Of a DNA stretch of 64,000 nt, positions 1-20,694 are shown in pieces (position 1 is the stretch's first letter; each line of letters opens with the position of its first letter). Position numbers and translations under genes: made by a program. The stretch spans positions 89,501 to 153,500 of the forward strand of contig JACTAT010000247.1 of the NCBI GenBank assembly GCA_014526335.1, in the 5' to 3' direction. The notes under the pieces are model-generated. The model saw only the letters and a program-made list of their open reading frames with translations. It had not been told where the DNA came from and searched no databases. Origin of the DNA: Chrysaora quinquecirrha. Taxonomy: Eukaryota; Cnidaria; Scyphozoa; Semaeostomeae; Pelagiidae.

Positions 1-227
1 AACATGATTTTTGAGGGTAAAAAGCATCATGTGACCATCGCACCTGAGTGGCAATCTCAAATAAAAATCTAGACTGGTGGAATTCACCTGGGGGATTTGA
101 AATGGTACCCTTTGCTCTGAGGGCACACAGGATCACGTGAAATGTGGATGACATGGATATTTAATATAGACAGAACAAATATCGCAAACGTCGTTGCTAA
201 GGGTTTCATTTGCTTAGTTGGTTGGTT

Positions 228-1030
228 GCCCTGTTACTGATTTGCTTAGTTGCTTGGTTCCAAGTTGCTTGGTTTCCCAGTTGCCCAGTTGCTTGGCTAC
301 CCTGTTGCTGATTTGGTCGGTTGCTTGGTTCGCAGTTGTTGAGTTTTCAAGTTGCCCAGTTGCTTGACTTCTCAGTTGCCCAGTTGCTGGGTCGCTCAGT
401 TGCGCCGTTGCTCTGGTTGCCCAGTTGCTTTCTTGCTCAGTTGCTGACTTGCCGAATTTCTTGGTTGCCCGTTTGCTCCGTTTCTTGATTTCTCGGCTGC
501 ACGGTTGCCCAGTTGCTCAGTTGCCCAGTTGCGGAGTTGCTCACTTGCCCAATTGCTTGGTTGCCCAGTTGCTGATGTGCTCGGTAGCCTGGTTCCCAGT
601 TACTCGGTTTCCCAGTTGCCCAGTTGCCCGGTTTCCCCGGTTTCCCAGTAGCCCAATTGCTTGGCTACCCTGTTGCTGATTTGGTCGGTTGCTTGGTTCC
701 CGGTTGTTGAGTTTCCAAGTTGCCCAGTTGCTTGATTTCTCAGTTGCCCAGTTGCTGGGTCGCTCAGTTGCGCCGTTGCTCTGGTTGCCCAGTTGCTTTG
801 TTGCTCAGTTGCTGACTTGCTGAACTTCTTGGTTGCCCGTTTGCTCCGTTTCTTGATTTCCCGGCTGCACGGTTGCCCAGTTGCTCAGTTGCCCAGTTGC
901 GCAGTTGCTCACTTGCCCGATTGCTTGGTTGCCCTGATGCTGATGTGCTCGGTTGCCTGGTTCCCAGTTACTCGGTTACCCACTTGCCTCACTTGCCCAG
1001 TTGCTCGGTTCCCCAGTTCCGCCGTTGCGG
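228..1030. repeat. Minisatellite of TTGCCCAGTTGCT-like units in a 368-bp higher-order repeat
   Basis: The block is built from short variants of TTGCCCAGTTGC and TTGCTTGGTT. On top of this is a larger period: the stretch beginning near 300 recurs 368 bases later with only a few mismatches, giving about two higher-order copies (roughly 290-657 and 658-1025). The open frames here (425-679, 793-1212) are also 368 bases apart and encode only low-complexity Val-Ala-Leu-Pro-Ser-Cys peptide, so I treat them as by-products of the repeat. Confidence 0.85.
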
Positions 1031-1033
1031 TCA

Positions 1034-1366
1034 TGCAGCAAAGAGATTTTCGTTGGGAACGTGGTTGCAAAGGGTCAAAAGGACCACGTGACCATCCGAC
1101 TTCAATTGGAATCTCAAATGAACCGAATGATATCCCGAATGACGTCATGAACCAAAGGGATTTTAGTGGCGAACATCTTACTAAGGGTAGAAATAATCAC
1201 GTGACAATCTGACTTGAATTGGAACCTCATGCAGAGAATATCGAGATTGACGTCATGCACCAAAGGGATTTTAGTTGTCAGCAACTATGGTAAGGGGAGA
1301 AATGATGACGTGACCATCTAAAAAGGAATGAAAAATCGCACATGAAACGTTCCCCTAAAACGACGT
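1034..1366. repeat. About three tandem copies of a ~108-bp unit
   Basis: Copies start near 1034, 1146 and 1255. Each opens with CATG followed by a CAAAGRGATTTT-like segment, has a GTGAC segment in the middle (CACGTGAC in the first two copies) and ends in GACGTCAT. A diverged piece of the same unit, including CATGTGACCATC, is visible at 1-60, so the array probably extends left of the window and was split by the minisatellite. Confidence 0.75.
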
Positions 1367-1486
1367 CATATGCCCGATCTTGCGACTGCTCGATTCCCGG
1401 TTGCCACTTTTAGGGTGTAGGAGTTTTTCCAGGTAACCTTGAAAATGCAGTGAATATTTGCAACAAGAATCGACAATAGGAAATAT

Positions 1487-2175
1487 ATGCAAGAGACATT
1501 AACTTAATTTTTAGGACAATGACGACGCGAGCCATAAACGTGAAATTGCCTCAAGGACATGGTTGAGTAAATAAGAAAGACGCAATACGTCAAGGTTAAC
1601 AAAATCACACGATTTCTTACCGAAAAACCTTAGTAAATAGGAAATACAAAACAAACTATTTTCCTGATTATTTTTCCGGTGACCCAACTGATTAAAACTT
1701 GGTTTCAATTGTCATCAGGAATTGCAAATAAGAAATTCATCCAAGAAATGTTAATTAATTTTTAGGACAATAACGGCATGAGCCATTAACGTGAAATTAC
1801 CTCAAAGACATGGTTGAGTAAATTAGAACGACGCAAAAGGTCGAAGTAAACAAAAATCAAAGATTTGTACGAAAAAACCTAGGTAAATGGGAAACGGAAA
1901 ACAAATTATTTTCCTGAGTAGTTTTTTCCGTGTAACCTAACTGATTAAAACTTCGTTTACATTTTCAACAGGAATTGAAAATAAGAAATTCATCCAAGAA
2001 ATGTTGATTAATTCTTAGAACAATAAGTGCATGAGCCATTAACGTGAAATTGCCTGGAAGCATGGTTGAGTAAATTAGAACGACGCAATAGGTCGAAGTA
2101 AACAAAAATCACAGATTTGTGACGAAAAAAACCTTAGCAAATAGCAAATACAAAACAAACTATTTTCCTGAAACG
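1487..2175. repeat. Three tandem copies of a ~250-bp unit
   Basis: The landmark AGAAATGTTAATTAATT and its variants recur near 1490, 1742 and 1994, each followed by a shared segment containing GAGCCAT, AACGTGAAATT, CATGGTTGAGTAAAT and ACGCAA. The spacing is about 252 bases. Copies differ by substitutions and small indels. No coding frame is conserved between copies. Confidence 0.8.
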
Positions 2176-2180
2176 CCTAA

Positions 2181-3045
2181 AAAGGGAAAACGCATGGGTG
2201 CATTGAATCCTGGCCCGGCAACGTTTCGAACCCTGTCATGTGTGCCACGTAACACGCCGACCCTTCTAGATCCTTCTGAGCTGTGACGCAGCATCTAAAC
2301 TGAAATTATCCCGTAATGGCACAAGCCACGCCGTGACTGGCTGAAACGAGGAGGCCCTTAGTTTCGTAACACAATCAGCCAGGGGCACGCTTCCAAGGTC
2401 GAGGTTGCCAAGCCTTTGTTTGCAAAACCACCGTTACTGTATGAAATGTACGACCTTTGTTCTCCTTTGTTCCCGGTCCGATATCACGACAAAAGCGCTG
2501 GTATTTGCAACCCCAGGAGTCAGGTGGAAGCAGCCGGCCCCCGAAGCTGTCGTGATGGCACGCCTACAACTCGGGTGCTCGAGACCGCGCCGGACTGCGC
2601 ACGACCCGGTACGGCCCAACCCGAGGAGCTACGGTCGTCGGTTGACCCGCGTGCCAAAAGCACATATTAGTATATAGAGAAGATGCTTTCAAGTAATTAG
2701 GGTCGAATAGCAGTCTTATTAGAAGGCTGTCATTCCTACTGTTCTTAGTTGAATTGTTGCTATAGCGTTCTGTATTTTTAGATGTGTTGAGAGATTACAG
2801 GAGAGTTGTTTTTAGGGATTTTTAAGGAGTGGAGCTGTGGAAGCTATAGATTGATAGTCGTGGTTATAAAGATTTTAAAATGTTTTCAAGAGCATCGTCT
2901 CATCAATTACTTTGTAAATAGTTTATATATATATATCTTGCTTTGCTGATTTGAATTTATATTTATCAACTTGGTCGCCTGCTATCTTACACTGATAGGA
3001 ACAAAATCACAACACTTGCACATATGCAAATTAACCTTCATTGAG
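2181..3045. other. Unassigned spacer with a GC-rich segment
   Basis: The part at 2200-2670 is clearly richer in GC than its surroundings and is open in two overlapping plus frames and one minus frame, which is typical of GC-rich DNA rather than of a gene. The rest is AT-rich. I recognise no gene and found no inverted partner of the sequence right of 7066, so the end of the neighbouring transposon could not be placed here. Confidence 0.4.
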
Positions 3046-3420
3046 TCAAGTCACGCTGTTTTCCGCATCACTGTCTTCATCATCACTAATGTCGTCTTCA
3101 TCCACATCCTCGTTTTTCTCAATGCTCTTTGTCCATTTATTGCAACATTGTCCTTCAGCGTTAATAAAACATTTGCAGAATACTGTGCAAGCCATTTGCG
3201 CCGATAGACACCCACATCTCCCTGTTGAGCATGGTTTGTCTGTTCCACATCCACAGCAAACTAACTTCAGAACATCAGCAGGCGCGGGTTGGACGCCAGA
3301 GGGTAAGCAAATGGGAGACATTGACTTTGTATAGTCGTCCTTCCTCCATCCAAAATCGGTAGGTTCAATTTCCCAACCATGTGCTGACTTCCATAGACAT
3401 ACCTGAAAGTGTGCTCTCTT
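3046..3420 (-). pseudogene. CXC (TSO1/tesmin-like) cysteine cluster and acidic tail, C-terminus of the transposon protein
   Basis: In the frame that starts left of the 3420 frameshift, the protein continues with HGWEIEPTDFGW and then a cluster of CCGCG, CSTGRCGC, CTVFCKC and CC. It ends in a very acidic tail (DEDDISDDEDSD) at 3046. The spacing resembles one half of the CXC/CRC domain of tesmin and TSO1, which binds zinc and DNA. The relative at 38.5-39.1 kb ends the same way. The cluster probably gives DNA binding at transposon ends, as inference. Confidence 0.6.
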
Positions 3421-5198
3421 AACATGGCTTCTTCAGCAAAGGCTTCAGATGTCGGGGGAAGCGATTTCAATTTAGGAGAGCTGGTAGCATTTTTATTTGC
3501 GATTTTTTTACTCCATATCTCAAATCTTAATGAAGACATACTTTGAGTTGTGTTTCCTCCGTAACATTTGCAGATGAATTCACTTGCTTCTTTAATAACT
3601 TCGTCTATATTTGCTTCTGCATCACCCATGATAGCTAGTTTTGCTCCATTCTTTAGTGCCTTTATGACTGTTGATTTACCTAGTCCCCACATACATGCAG
3701 TGGTATCACATCCTGACAGGGCATGAGCTGCCGGAAGGCTCATCAGAAAAGCAGAGTGCTTTTCAACTGTGGCACCAATATCAGTAACCGTTCGGCCTTC
3801 ACTCGTTCCTTCCATCAGCAGCAAACAAGTCAGAGCACAGGCATTGTAATAATACATCAACAAGACGAACACATCGGTATCATCACATATAACTTTGATA
3901 CAGTCAGATCCTTCTCTAGCAGCTACCACTACCTGATGCAATATAATTATATCGGCTTCTTCGTGTGTGGTCTTAATATCTCTTCGATTGATTAATACAC
4001 CTTCTTGAACCTGAATCGGCACGGATTCAGAACCAGTGACAACAAACTTGTTATTACTTGGTACTGAAAACTTTGCTCTTTTCACAAGCTCATTGCAAAT
4101 CATCTCTATGATTTGCTTCTTATTTTCTGCCACTGTCAAAACTACAACTTGAGATGGTAGTGTAGTATTTAAACCAAAGTGGTATGTTCTAGCAGCTTTG
4201 CCTCTTGAATCACAGGTAGTGCTTTTAATGCTAAATTCATGATATCGATCAAATACGAGATGGAGATAGACATCACTTGAAGACAACTTCGTGAATACAT
4301 ACTTCTCTACACTGTCAATGTAATCTTTTACAGTACCTCCCTTGGGCCAGTGTATTGTCCACAACATTGCACATCCGTCAATGATTATCGCCTCTGGCTT
4401 CAGTAATGTCCTACTAGAATGCTGTGCTTGAAGCTGCCGCTTTAGTGTCGACTTTGACTTTGTTATGCGCATATGTCCGTTACCATCAAAAATTGATGTT
4501 GGAACTGGAGCCAATTCGTAACTAAACATATCTTTTATATCAAAAACTCGAGTAGCCATCAATGCCATCACTCTTGAGTATATCAGCTCTGTGTCAAAGG
4601 TGCTGTTATCTGCGATCTTTAATTTTTTTGTGTTTGCCGCCATGGTAACAACTTTCTTTGACAATGGCTCGTTGAAGCTTATTGGCAAGTTCTCTACAAA
4701 GGAGGCCATCTGTTTGGTTCCGATCAAGATTGATTCATCAGCATTGACAGATTCTATGCTTATAGTACCAGTTACAATGTTCACAATACTGTCTGCATGG
4801 TCAGTGTACTCTAACGGATCGATGCTAATGTCCAGCTTTTGTTTTATCTTTTCTCTGTCTTTCGAGTCTGCTGTTCTGCTTGAAGATGCTTTTTCTTCCA
4901 AACAGGTCATTAGTTCTTTACAGCTATTGCAGACCTTAATTTGATTGCATAGTAATTCTTCAAAAACGATGCGTAATGCAGGGGTATTTTGCGGGAACTT
5001 CTTGCCATCAAGCATTCCTGATACCCCAGCAAATGCTTCTCTCCTGACTTCTTCAAGGCCACTGTTTGCCATCAGCTGACCAATTGCACCAACAAAGCTC
5101 ATTAAGAGATGCATCCCACCAAGTCTAGGAATGAAATTTGCAAACAGTTCTGGATAAACCCAAGTAATATTCACGGCAACTTTATAACTGCTGATCAA
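3267..5198 (-). CDS. FEN1/XPG-like nuclease core of the transposon protein
   Basis: The frame is 643 residues. The following resemble the flap-endonuclease (PIN-like) fold in the right order: an IIIDG strand with Asp near residue 274; VFDR near 315-318, like the VFDG of FEN1, with basic residues after it; HEEAD at 412-416, like the acidic EAEA element; ICDDTDVFVLL at 437-447, like TEDMDCLTF; and SGCDTT at 495-500 followed by GLGKS, like the GSDYC...GIGPK helix-three-turn-helix. The N-terminal 50 residues contain RLGGMHLLMSF, which matches RLGDFHACMSY in the plus-strand copy. The frame drifts out of register near 3420. The last ~45 residues of this frame are therefore not genuine protein. The upstream join near 5190 is also frameshifted. 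DNA-cleaving activity is inferred from motifs only. Confidence 0.7.
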   Translation of the reverse strand: MISSYKVAVNITWVYPELFANFIPRLGGMHLLMSFVGAIGQLMANSGLEEVRREAFAGVSGMLDGKKFPQNTPALRIVFEELLCNQIKVCNSCKELMTCLEEKASSSRTADSKDREKIKQKLDISIDPLEYTDHADSIVNIVTGTISIESVNADESILIGTKQMASFVENLPISFNEPLSKKVVTMAANTKKLKIADNSTFDTELIYSRVMALMATRVFDIKDMFSYELAPVPTSIFDGNGHMRITKSKSTLKRQLQAQHSSRTLLKPEAIIIDGCAMLWTIHWPKGGTVKDYIDSVEKYVFTKLSSSDVYLHLVFDRYHEFSIKSTTCDSRGKAARTYHFGLNTTLPSQVVVLTVAENKKQIIEMICNELVKRAKFSVPSNNKFVVTGSESVPIQVQEGVLINRRDIKTTHEEADIIILHQVVVAAREGSDCIKVICDDTDVFVLLMYYYNACALTCLLLMEGTSEGRTVTDIGATVEKHSAFLMSLPAAHALSGCDTTACMWGLGKSTVIKALKNGAKLAIMGDAEANIDEVIKEASEFICKCYGGNTTQSMSSLRFEIWSKKIANKNATSSPKLKSLPPTSEAFAEEAMLREHTFRYVYGSQHMVGKLNLPILDGGRTTIQSQCLPFAYPLASNPRLLMF

Positions 5199-5632
5199 GG
5201 GTGAACACAGTGGTGTCTTGTTTCATTGCTGTGAGCATTGTAGAAGGGTCAGAAGGAAATATATATATAAGGGGCTGATAATGTTTTTGTTAGGGTAAAG
5301 CCCTTGATCTCTACCTAAGGCTGTATTATATCCATTGTATTCTGGAGTATTGTTAGTGATTATATCTTTCAAGAACTAAAAGTCGATGTCATGACATCTT
5401 TTCATCAAAACTGATTGATGAGCCAAGATTTTCAGTGGGAGAACTGTGTTCTTTGTTTCTTTTTTTGGCATTGCTGGCTTCTGGGACCTCGATAATACAT
5501 GACTGGAACATCAGGAAAAACTTAAACTCCCATTTCACTTTTTTTAGTGGCTAATGATTTGATTGTTGCTTCTTCCTTGGTCAACATTTGTCATATTTTG
5601 CATAATTAGCATAGCGAGCACATGTGTCTGTC

Positions 5633-6382
5633 TTAGACCATTCTGCAACGAGATGTTAGCATCAAAGTTGTGTTCAATTGCTTGGACAAGAATTTAACTG
5701 TCTCGCTGTTTGTCGACTTGGCAGCTGCTGAAGCCACAGAAGCTTTAAATCTTCGAAGTTCCTCATAGGTACGTGTAACTCCAAAGTCATTGAGGGTTTC
5801 CACCAGCGATTTCTTTCCTGCTAGTACTGCTAATGCTATTTGTAAGGCAGTCGCTTTGTTTCTAACAGCACCAGAAATCATGTTTCCAACTATAATCGCT
5901 GCAAGTGTCCCGTTAAGGTTTTTGGAGACCAAAGATAGCAATGAGAGCAATGTAGGGCTCACCATTTCTGCTGAGCTCTCCTCGTCAATTCAAATATCGT
6001 ATTCTTCAGATTTTGTAGCAAAGCTCTTGGTTTCCTTTACGATTTGCTTAGCTATGCTGTTTACAGACATGCGGTCCACCTCGTCGTTAACTACTCTCAA
6101 CAATGACGTCGATGTTGCCCTAAATACTAGAACATTTGCGATGCCTTTTCCAGATAAAACAAGGAGGTCATTTCCTAAAATGTCTGACAACTTTTGTACC
6201 AATGCTGAACGACTCTGCATAGTATCACCAAAAGATTGATACATATCAGAAACCTCTGCAGAAGTCCATATTCTTTTTACGTCCTCGTTCATTGTCTCAA
6301 GTATGAAATTAAACACTTTGTCTACAGTTTTATTAAACACAGTAGCACTAGAACATGCGGATTTGATTGATCGTTTTGCCAT
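5633..6382 (-). pseudogene. Middle part of the transposon protein, split by an in-frame stop
   Basis: Two frames in the same register, 6382-5990 (130 aa) and 5965-5633 (110 aa), are separated only by a TGA at 5990-5992 and read through as one helical region. The second piece contains PTLLSLLSLVS, then a stretch on ALQIALAVLAGKK, then DFGVTRTYEELRRFK. No catalytic motif is visible and I do not know its role. It lies between the Cys/His N-terminus and the nuclease core. Confidence 0.5.
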
Positions 6383-6574
6383 GAAAGACGTTCTGCAATT
6401 TTAGTGTGCAATCTGCCATCTGCAGCATGCAAGTCACTGACAGCAACTTGAATTCTAATCACAACTTTTTGCACCCCTTCACCTTTTTTAACTTTACAAG
6501 TTAAAGTCAAGGACAACTTCTTTGCAAGTTTTGTTACTGGCTCGTTCTCCAGTTCTGCAAAGTCTAGCCTCTCT

Positions 6575-7066
6575 TCAGCAATCTAGATGACAAGGGTCTG
6601 GAGAAATCGAGCAAATTTCTCCACAAAAAAGGCAATGTTGCTTAAATTCGAATGACGTAAGCTCAGGGCGACGTGATCGCTTTGGTAAACAAGATCTAAG
6701 TTCTTGAGGACTATCATCTTGCTTTTGTCTTTTCAGATATGACCGTATATGAGAACTTGATGTATACAAGGAAACACAGTTTTTGTGACACCTAATGGTC
6801 AAACAAGGATTTTCATCCAATTCTTTCGCTAATGTCAAATGCAAATCATCTTTCTGCTGCTTGCCTGCTTCTATCACATTTGCAATGTGGACTCTTCCTG
6901 CTGTGATAAGTTGTTCTGAAGTGCTTATTTTGCACTGGAAATAACACTCCTCCATATCAAGCAACACGTATGAATATGAATTTTTGCTCGAGTCAAAGTG
7001 ACATGATGTTGGAATTCCCGCCAAACCTCGTTTCTGCAATACTCTTTTTTCCTTGCTATTTGCCAT
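6575..7066 (-). pseudogene. N-terminal part of the transposon protein, with zinc-binding-like Cys/His motifs
   Basis: This is a 163-residue frame from an ATG at 7066. Near residues 111-121 it has a CHKNCVSLYTS segment that matches CYHRNCYMSYTN in the plus-strand relative. Near its end CLFCGEIC gives a CxxC pair like CLICKK in the relative. The paired Cys and His residues suggest zinc binding, as inference. The frame breaks right after the second motif, and the next recognisable piece (AVSDLHAADGRLH, about 6440-6410) is in another frame, so at least one frameshift lies at about 6440-6580. Confidence 0.6.
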
Positions 7067-7630
7067 TGCTTTTCAAGCAATCATACATCATGAATTTCAA
7101 GCAAAAGCCATTTTTATACTAAAAGCTAAGCCAAAAACATGAATAAAGAGTATTAAAAGGATTCCGAGAACATCAACATCACAGCAACTTTTTGAAGTGA
7201 TGTTTTTCAAAATCGCTCAGAAAAGTAAAAATTAAAATTTGATATTTTAAATTCTTCAATTTTAAATTCAATTATCCACTGCCACGAATTGTGCAAGTCT
7301 ACCTTTTCTGGCAGAGATTTCTTTGAGTTTTACCATGACTTAGTAACATGGAACATTTGCAGCATTTCTCTATCTCTACTTGTATCTCATTTTCCCCAAG
7401 GGTGCCGCTAGTGCACCCCTCGGAAGCGAGATCAGCATCCTTGAATTACTATAAAACGGTCAAACAATTTTGTGTGGATGAAAAAATTGGGTTATTTGGA
7501 TCTGGCAACACTGTTGGTGGTAGATCAGTTTGAATTTGAATTGAAGCCAATGTTGAGGCGTTAGACCTTCCTTTGAGGGTGGTTCAGGTTTTTTTTTGAC
7601 TGTCCGACTCGACAAATAAAACATCCAAGC
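7067..7630. other. Intergenic region and presumed promoter/5' UTR of the SRSF10-like gene
   Basis: The stretch between the start of the minus-strand transposon gene and the ATG of the SR-protein gene is AT-rich, with a mixed region at 7380-7450. I see no clear TATA box or other promoter element. The last ~60 bases before the ATG include a run of T. The frame at 7348-7533 has no recognisable features. Confidence 0.3.
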
Positions 7631-17365
<9,735 letters not shown>

Positions 17366-18426
17366 TTCAGCATAAACAATGTTTAAATACGTGCTTATAT
17401 TCAAAGTTCAATGTGTGCTGTCTCATTAAATCATTTTCAAACCTTTGGCCTGAATTGGTCGATTGTTGCATTAAAGCATCAGTACTGTAACTCATCACCA
17501 GACAATCTTTTATTACATGAGATGTGCATCCAATTTGTGCACATGCTTTCCTCATAAATTAAATTTAACGCAGTTTTTTTTAAACAAGCAAATTTCAGCT
17601 GAGGTTGGGTGTTCTTATTTTTTGACCTAGGCTGTCGTTCTTAATATTTGTTCTTAATTTTGTTCTAATTTTTGGTAAGTCTAATTACTAATACCAATCG
17701 ATTTCTTATATGCTATTGATTGATGCCAGAAAAATAAGAGTTTATGAAAATTAAGATGAAATTGAGCATTGCATCGCTACATACTCAGAAACCACGGAAT
17801 GCCATGTCAATTTTTTTACTCAAAATAAAATGTTCAATAATGAAAAAAAATTTTTCGCGCTTAAATTCAGCCTGCCCTTGTTCTTAATATTTTTTACCAT
17901 TTCTGAGCCTGGGTGTTCTTATAAACTTTGCTTTTGTTCTTATAAAAAACAGTTGCACTATTTGATACACAGAATAGTGAGCATTTATTTTCTGTCCCGT
18001 CAAAGCTATCTCATAGAGAAAAAATGATTCATTTTTGCTTCAGTGATCTCATTTTGACTTTGTGAGACTGGCACCCACGATAATGTATGATGCATTGCAA
18101 ACCAAGAAAAACAAAAAAATTGGAGCCAGTTTCTCGGAGATTTCCATGTCCCGATGATAGCGTCTTAAAGGCTATCCCTTTAATGTTTAGTCGAGTATTC
18201 ATTCAGCAAATCCATCTCTATAAACTAACCGAGTTTGGCGCTGGAATAACATAACTCACACAAATAAGATTATTTGGTTGCTTCGTTCCAAACTTGCCAT
18301 GCAACTGTCATTCTTGCATCACGATGTCCCGAAATGCTATCATCAGAATTGGCTGCTATGAGGCCAGCACTCCTATCGACATCCGAATACATTACATTGC
18401 TGCTGCAAGGTCACCAAAATGGCGAC
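17366..18426. other. AT-rich spacer, nothing recognised
   Basis: No exon, TIR or conserved protein could be read on either strand. Confidence 0.35.
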
Positions 18427-19342
18427 TTGCACAAATGATTATGTGTACTCACTTCTGTTTTACGTGCAAAGACACGGAGCCATGTATATGACAGTTTGTG
18501 ACATTATCGTAATTCAAGACTGAGTGAATTTACATTACATACAACTTATATACACTAACTAACGGAATTAATTACAGAGAGAACAAAGGAACGAAAGAAG
18601 AAGAGAAAGTCCATACATGACATTTAAAACAATAGAGAGGTTATAATTACTGATGCGAGACTCATGCTGTCCTGCTTCAGGAATGTTCAGTTTCTTTCTT
18701 TTGCCAAAAAGGTCTGAAGTGGCTGTCTTTGAGAAACCAAGGTATCCAACTGATGAAGGTGTAGCGACCATGTAAAGGATGGTGCTTGACCTGTGTATGG
18801 AACAGGTTTGAAGGCGAAGGAAGGATGCGAGCTCTTTTGTTGGTGAGGGCTGCTGCGGACCTCGTGTCATGTTGACTAGCTTTTGATGCCGGATGTGCTG
18901 CCGAACCGTGTATGTTGGCTTGATTCCTGGGTTTCTTTTGAGGTGCATGGCTGCTTGGTTCTGTTTGCGTTTTAGTGTTTCTTTGTGTGTTTTCGATGCT
19001 CTGCTTTACTTGATCTGTAGATGATTATTGTCTCTGAACCAAAGCTGGGCTTTCAGAGAAGACCGGATTCTCCACCATTTTGTAACAGGGATCGATGTTG
19101 CATGTGAAGATAACTTCTGTTTTACGTTCGAAGACACGGAGCCAGGAATACGATTTTGTATGACATTATCATGATTCAACATTGACTAGATTTACATTAC
19201 ATACACCTTATATACACTTACTAACGGAAATAATTACAGAGAGAACAAAGGAACGAAAGAAAAAGAGAAAGTCCATACATTACATTTAACACGATAGAGA
19301 GGTTATAATCACTCATGCCGAGACTCATGCTGTCCTGCTACA
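18427..19342 (-). mobile_element. Short LTR-type (TRIM-like) element
   Basis: Two direct repeats of about 250 bp (18427-18679 and 19081-19342) share long stretches, for example CTTCTGTTTTACGT, ACACGGAGCCA, ACAGAGAGAACAAAGGAACG and GACTCATGCTGTCCTGCT. The right copy starts TGTAACAGGG and ends CTACA, so it has TG...CA borders. Read on the minus strand, the ~400-bp interior begins AAATGGTGGAGAATCCGG, a possible primer-binding region just after the LTR. It has an A/G-rich AAAAGAAAGAAA stretch near the other LTR. No gag or pol frame fits. Target duplications were not found. Confidence 0.5.
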
Positions 19343-19350
19343 GCATTTGG

Positions 19351-19520
19351 GGGGGGGGGGGATAACGCCAGTACAGCGGAGGCTGTTCAGTACTGTGGAT
19401 GGATAACATCAGTACAGTGGAGGCTGTTTAGTACTGTGGAGGGATAACATCAGTACGTGGAGGGATAACATTGACTGCAGTGGAGGCTGTTCAGTACAGC
19501 GGAGGGATAACATCAGTACA
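19351..19520 (+). repeat. Minisatellite, GGAGGCTGTTCAGTACTGTG-type units
   Basis: Units combine GGAGGCTGTTCAGTACTGTGG and GGATAACATCAGTACAGTGG. The same units occur in the opposite orientation at 24487-25220, so the two blocks are inverted relative to each other around the LINE nest. Confidence 0.8.
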
Positions 19521-19535
19521 TTAGTGGTTATAGCG

Positions 19536-20066
19536 GCATCATGCTGCTTTTAGAATGCTATTTTGTTGCGTTGTTTTATTGAATGAGTAGTGAAGGAGGC
19601 TTTTCAAACCAATAATTTAGAGAGACTTTTTCTGATCACGTATTACAAAGCCTCAGCCCTCATTCGCAAACACCGTAAGAATCAATCAATCAAGGTCCTC
19701 AACCACATCTGAAAGAAAATCTATCCCATCTTCATAATCTTTATTTTCAGAATCTCTACCGATATCGTAAATACCCGAAATAATGAGCGGAAATATACAG
19801 CATCACGATCCTCCATCCTTACGATCTTTTTGAAACGACCTTCATCTTTTTCCAACTTTTTCAAACTTTCTAAATAATAATCAAATTTTCAGGCCACTGG
19901 CTCTCTTCGAAGGAGCTTTTTGCAAAAATTATTTAAATTCCTCATCCATTTATGTTTTGCTTCGCAAAACCTCAGACAAGTAAGAAGGAAAGTCCTCCTC
20001 CCTCCTTCACTACTTTATTATAAAAATAACACAACAAAATAGCCTTCTAAAAGCAGCATGATGTCG
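19536..20066. mobile_element. MITE-like element with ~75-bp inverted ends
   Basis: The left end GGCATCATGCTGCTTTTAGA and following bases (to TAGTGAAGGAGG) are matched in inverse orientation by CCTCCTTCACTACTTTAT ... TAAAAGCAGCATGATGTC at the right end. The interior is AT-rich and non-coding. The target duplication is unclear. Confidence 0.6.
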
Positions 20067-20270
20067 TTGATGTTGTAATAATAATACGCCTACGACCCGA
20101 GTATAACACAAAGCAAAAAGAATGTAATTAAGTCTAGAATACAAAACTAACTAAAAAAAGTTCGAGAAGACACAGTTTTTGTCTATTTTCTTTGAACTGT
20201 TCCTTAGCCTACCTACAGCACATGATAAAGCTTGTATACATGCATTCATCTCATTCATCTTTTACAGTCC

Positions 20271-20692
20271 CTAGTAATATAGCTGCCTAAGTATTTGAAA
20301 CGTTCCACTTTAGCTAGCATTTTGCCATCAATGTTAAAATCTACAAAAGTACCAGTGCTAAAAGTTTCAGTTTTCTTTATGTTGATGCTTAAACCCATTT
20401 TTGTGGATAATTCATTGTGAGCAGACAGAAGAATTTGTAGACCTTCTGTGCTATTACAAAAGATAGCAATGTCATTTGCATATTAGGCTTTATTAATAAG
20501 TAAGGTGAGTGTTTTCATTTTTGCGTTTAGCCTACGAAGATCAAAGACGTCACCATCACACCTGAAGCAAACCTTGATACTGTATACGTTATTTGTATAT
20601 CTGAATGCTAGCAGGAGAAGAGCAGCTGTATAGATTCCGAAAAGAGTAGGCCACAGCTTGCAGCCTTGTTTCACGTCTTGTTTGTTTGTCAA
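20271..20692 (-). pseudogene. LINE A reverse transcriptase, palm part with mutated YADD
   Basis: DVKQGCKLWPTLFGIYTAALL is the RT block before the catalytic site. After LLINKA and an in-frame TAA it continues YANDIAIFCNSTEGLQ, then MGLSINIKKTE and FKYLGSYIT, the usual order YxDD - thumb. The catalytic box is YAND instead of YADD. Confidence 0.65.
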
Positions 20693-20694
20693 CT

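Larger units (their letters stand above)
3046..7066 (-). mobile_element. Decayed intronless DNA transposon gene: FEN/XPG-like nuclease plus CXC domain (Academ-like)
   Basis: Five successive minus-strand frames (7066-6575, 6382-5990, 5965-5633, 5198-3267 and the tail to 3046) read as one protein interrupted by frameshifts near 6550, 5190 and 3420 and by an in-frame TGA at 5990-5992. No splice sites are needed to join them. The order of domains matches the intron-containing element at 32338-39603: N-terminal Cys/His segments, a long middle, a segment with RLGGMH (RLGDFH in the relative), a flap-endonuclease-like core and a cysteine cluster. As I recall, the Academ superfamily of eukaryotic DNA transposons combines an XPG-type nuclease with a Cys-rich finger. 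Terminal inverted repeats were not found for this copy. It cannot encode an intact protein as it stands. Confidence 0.7.

Noticed and set aside
425..1212. Open frames rich in Val, Ala, Leu, Pro, Ser and Cys
   Set aside because: They follow the minisatellite period and are open in several frames; no protein domain.
2215..2245. Possible tRNA-derived SINE B box (TTTCGAACCC)
   Set aside because: Poor match to the B-box consensus, no A box at the right distance and no tRNA fold.
2405..2677. Overlapping open frames on both strands in a GC-rich patch
   Set aside because: Three overlapping frames in one short GC-rich stretch; no homology, splice signals or codon bias seen.
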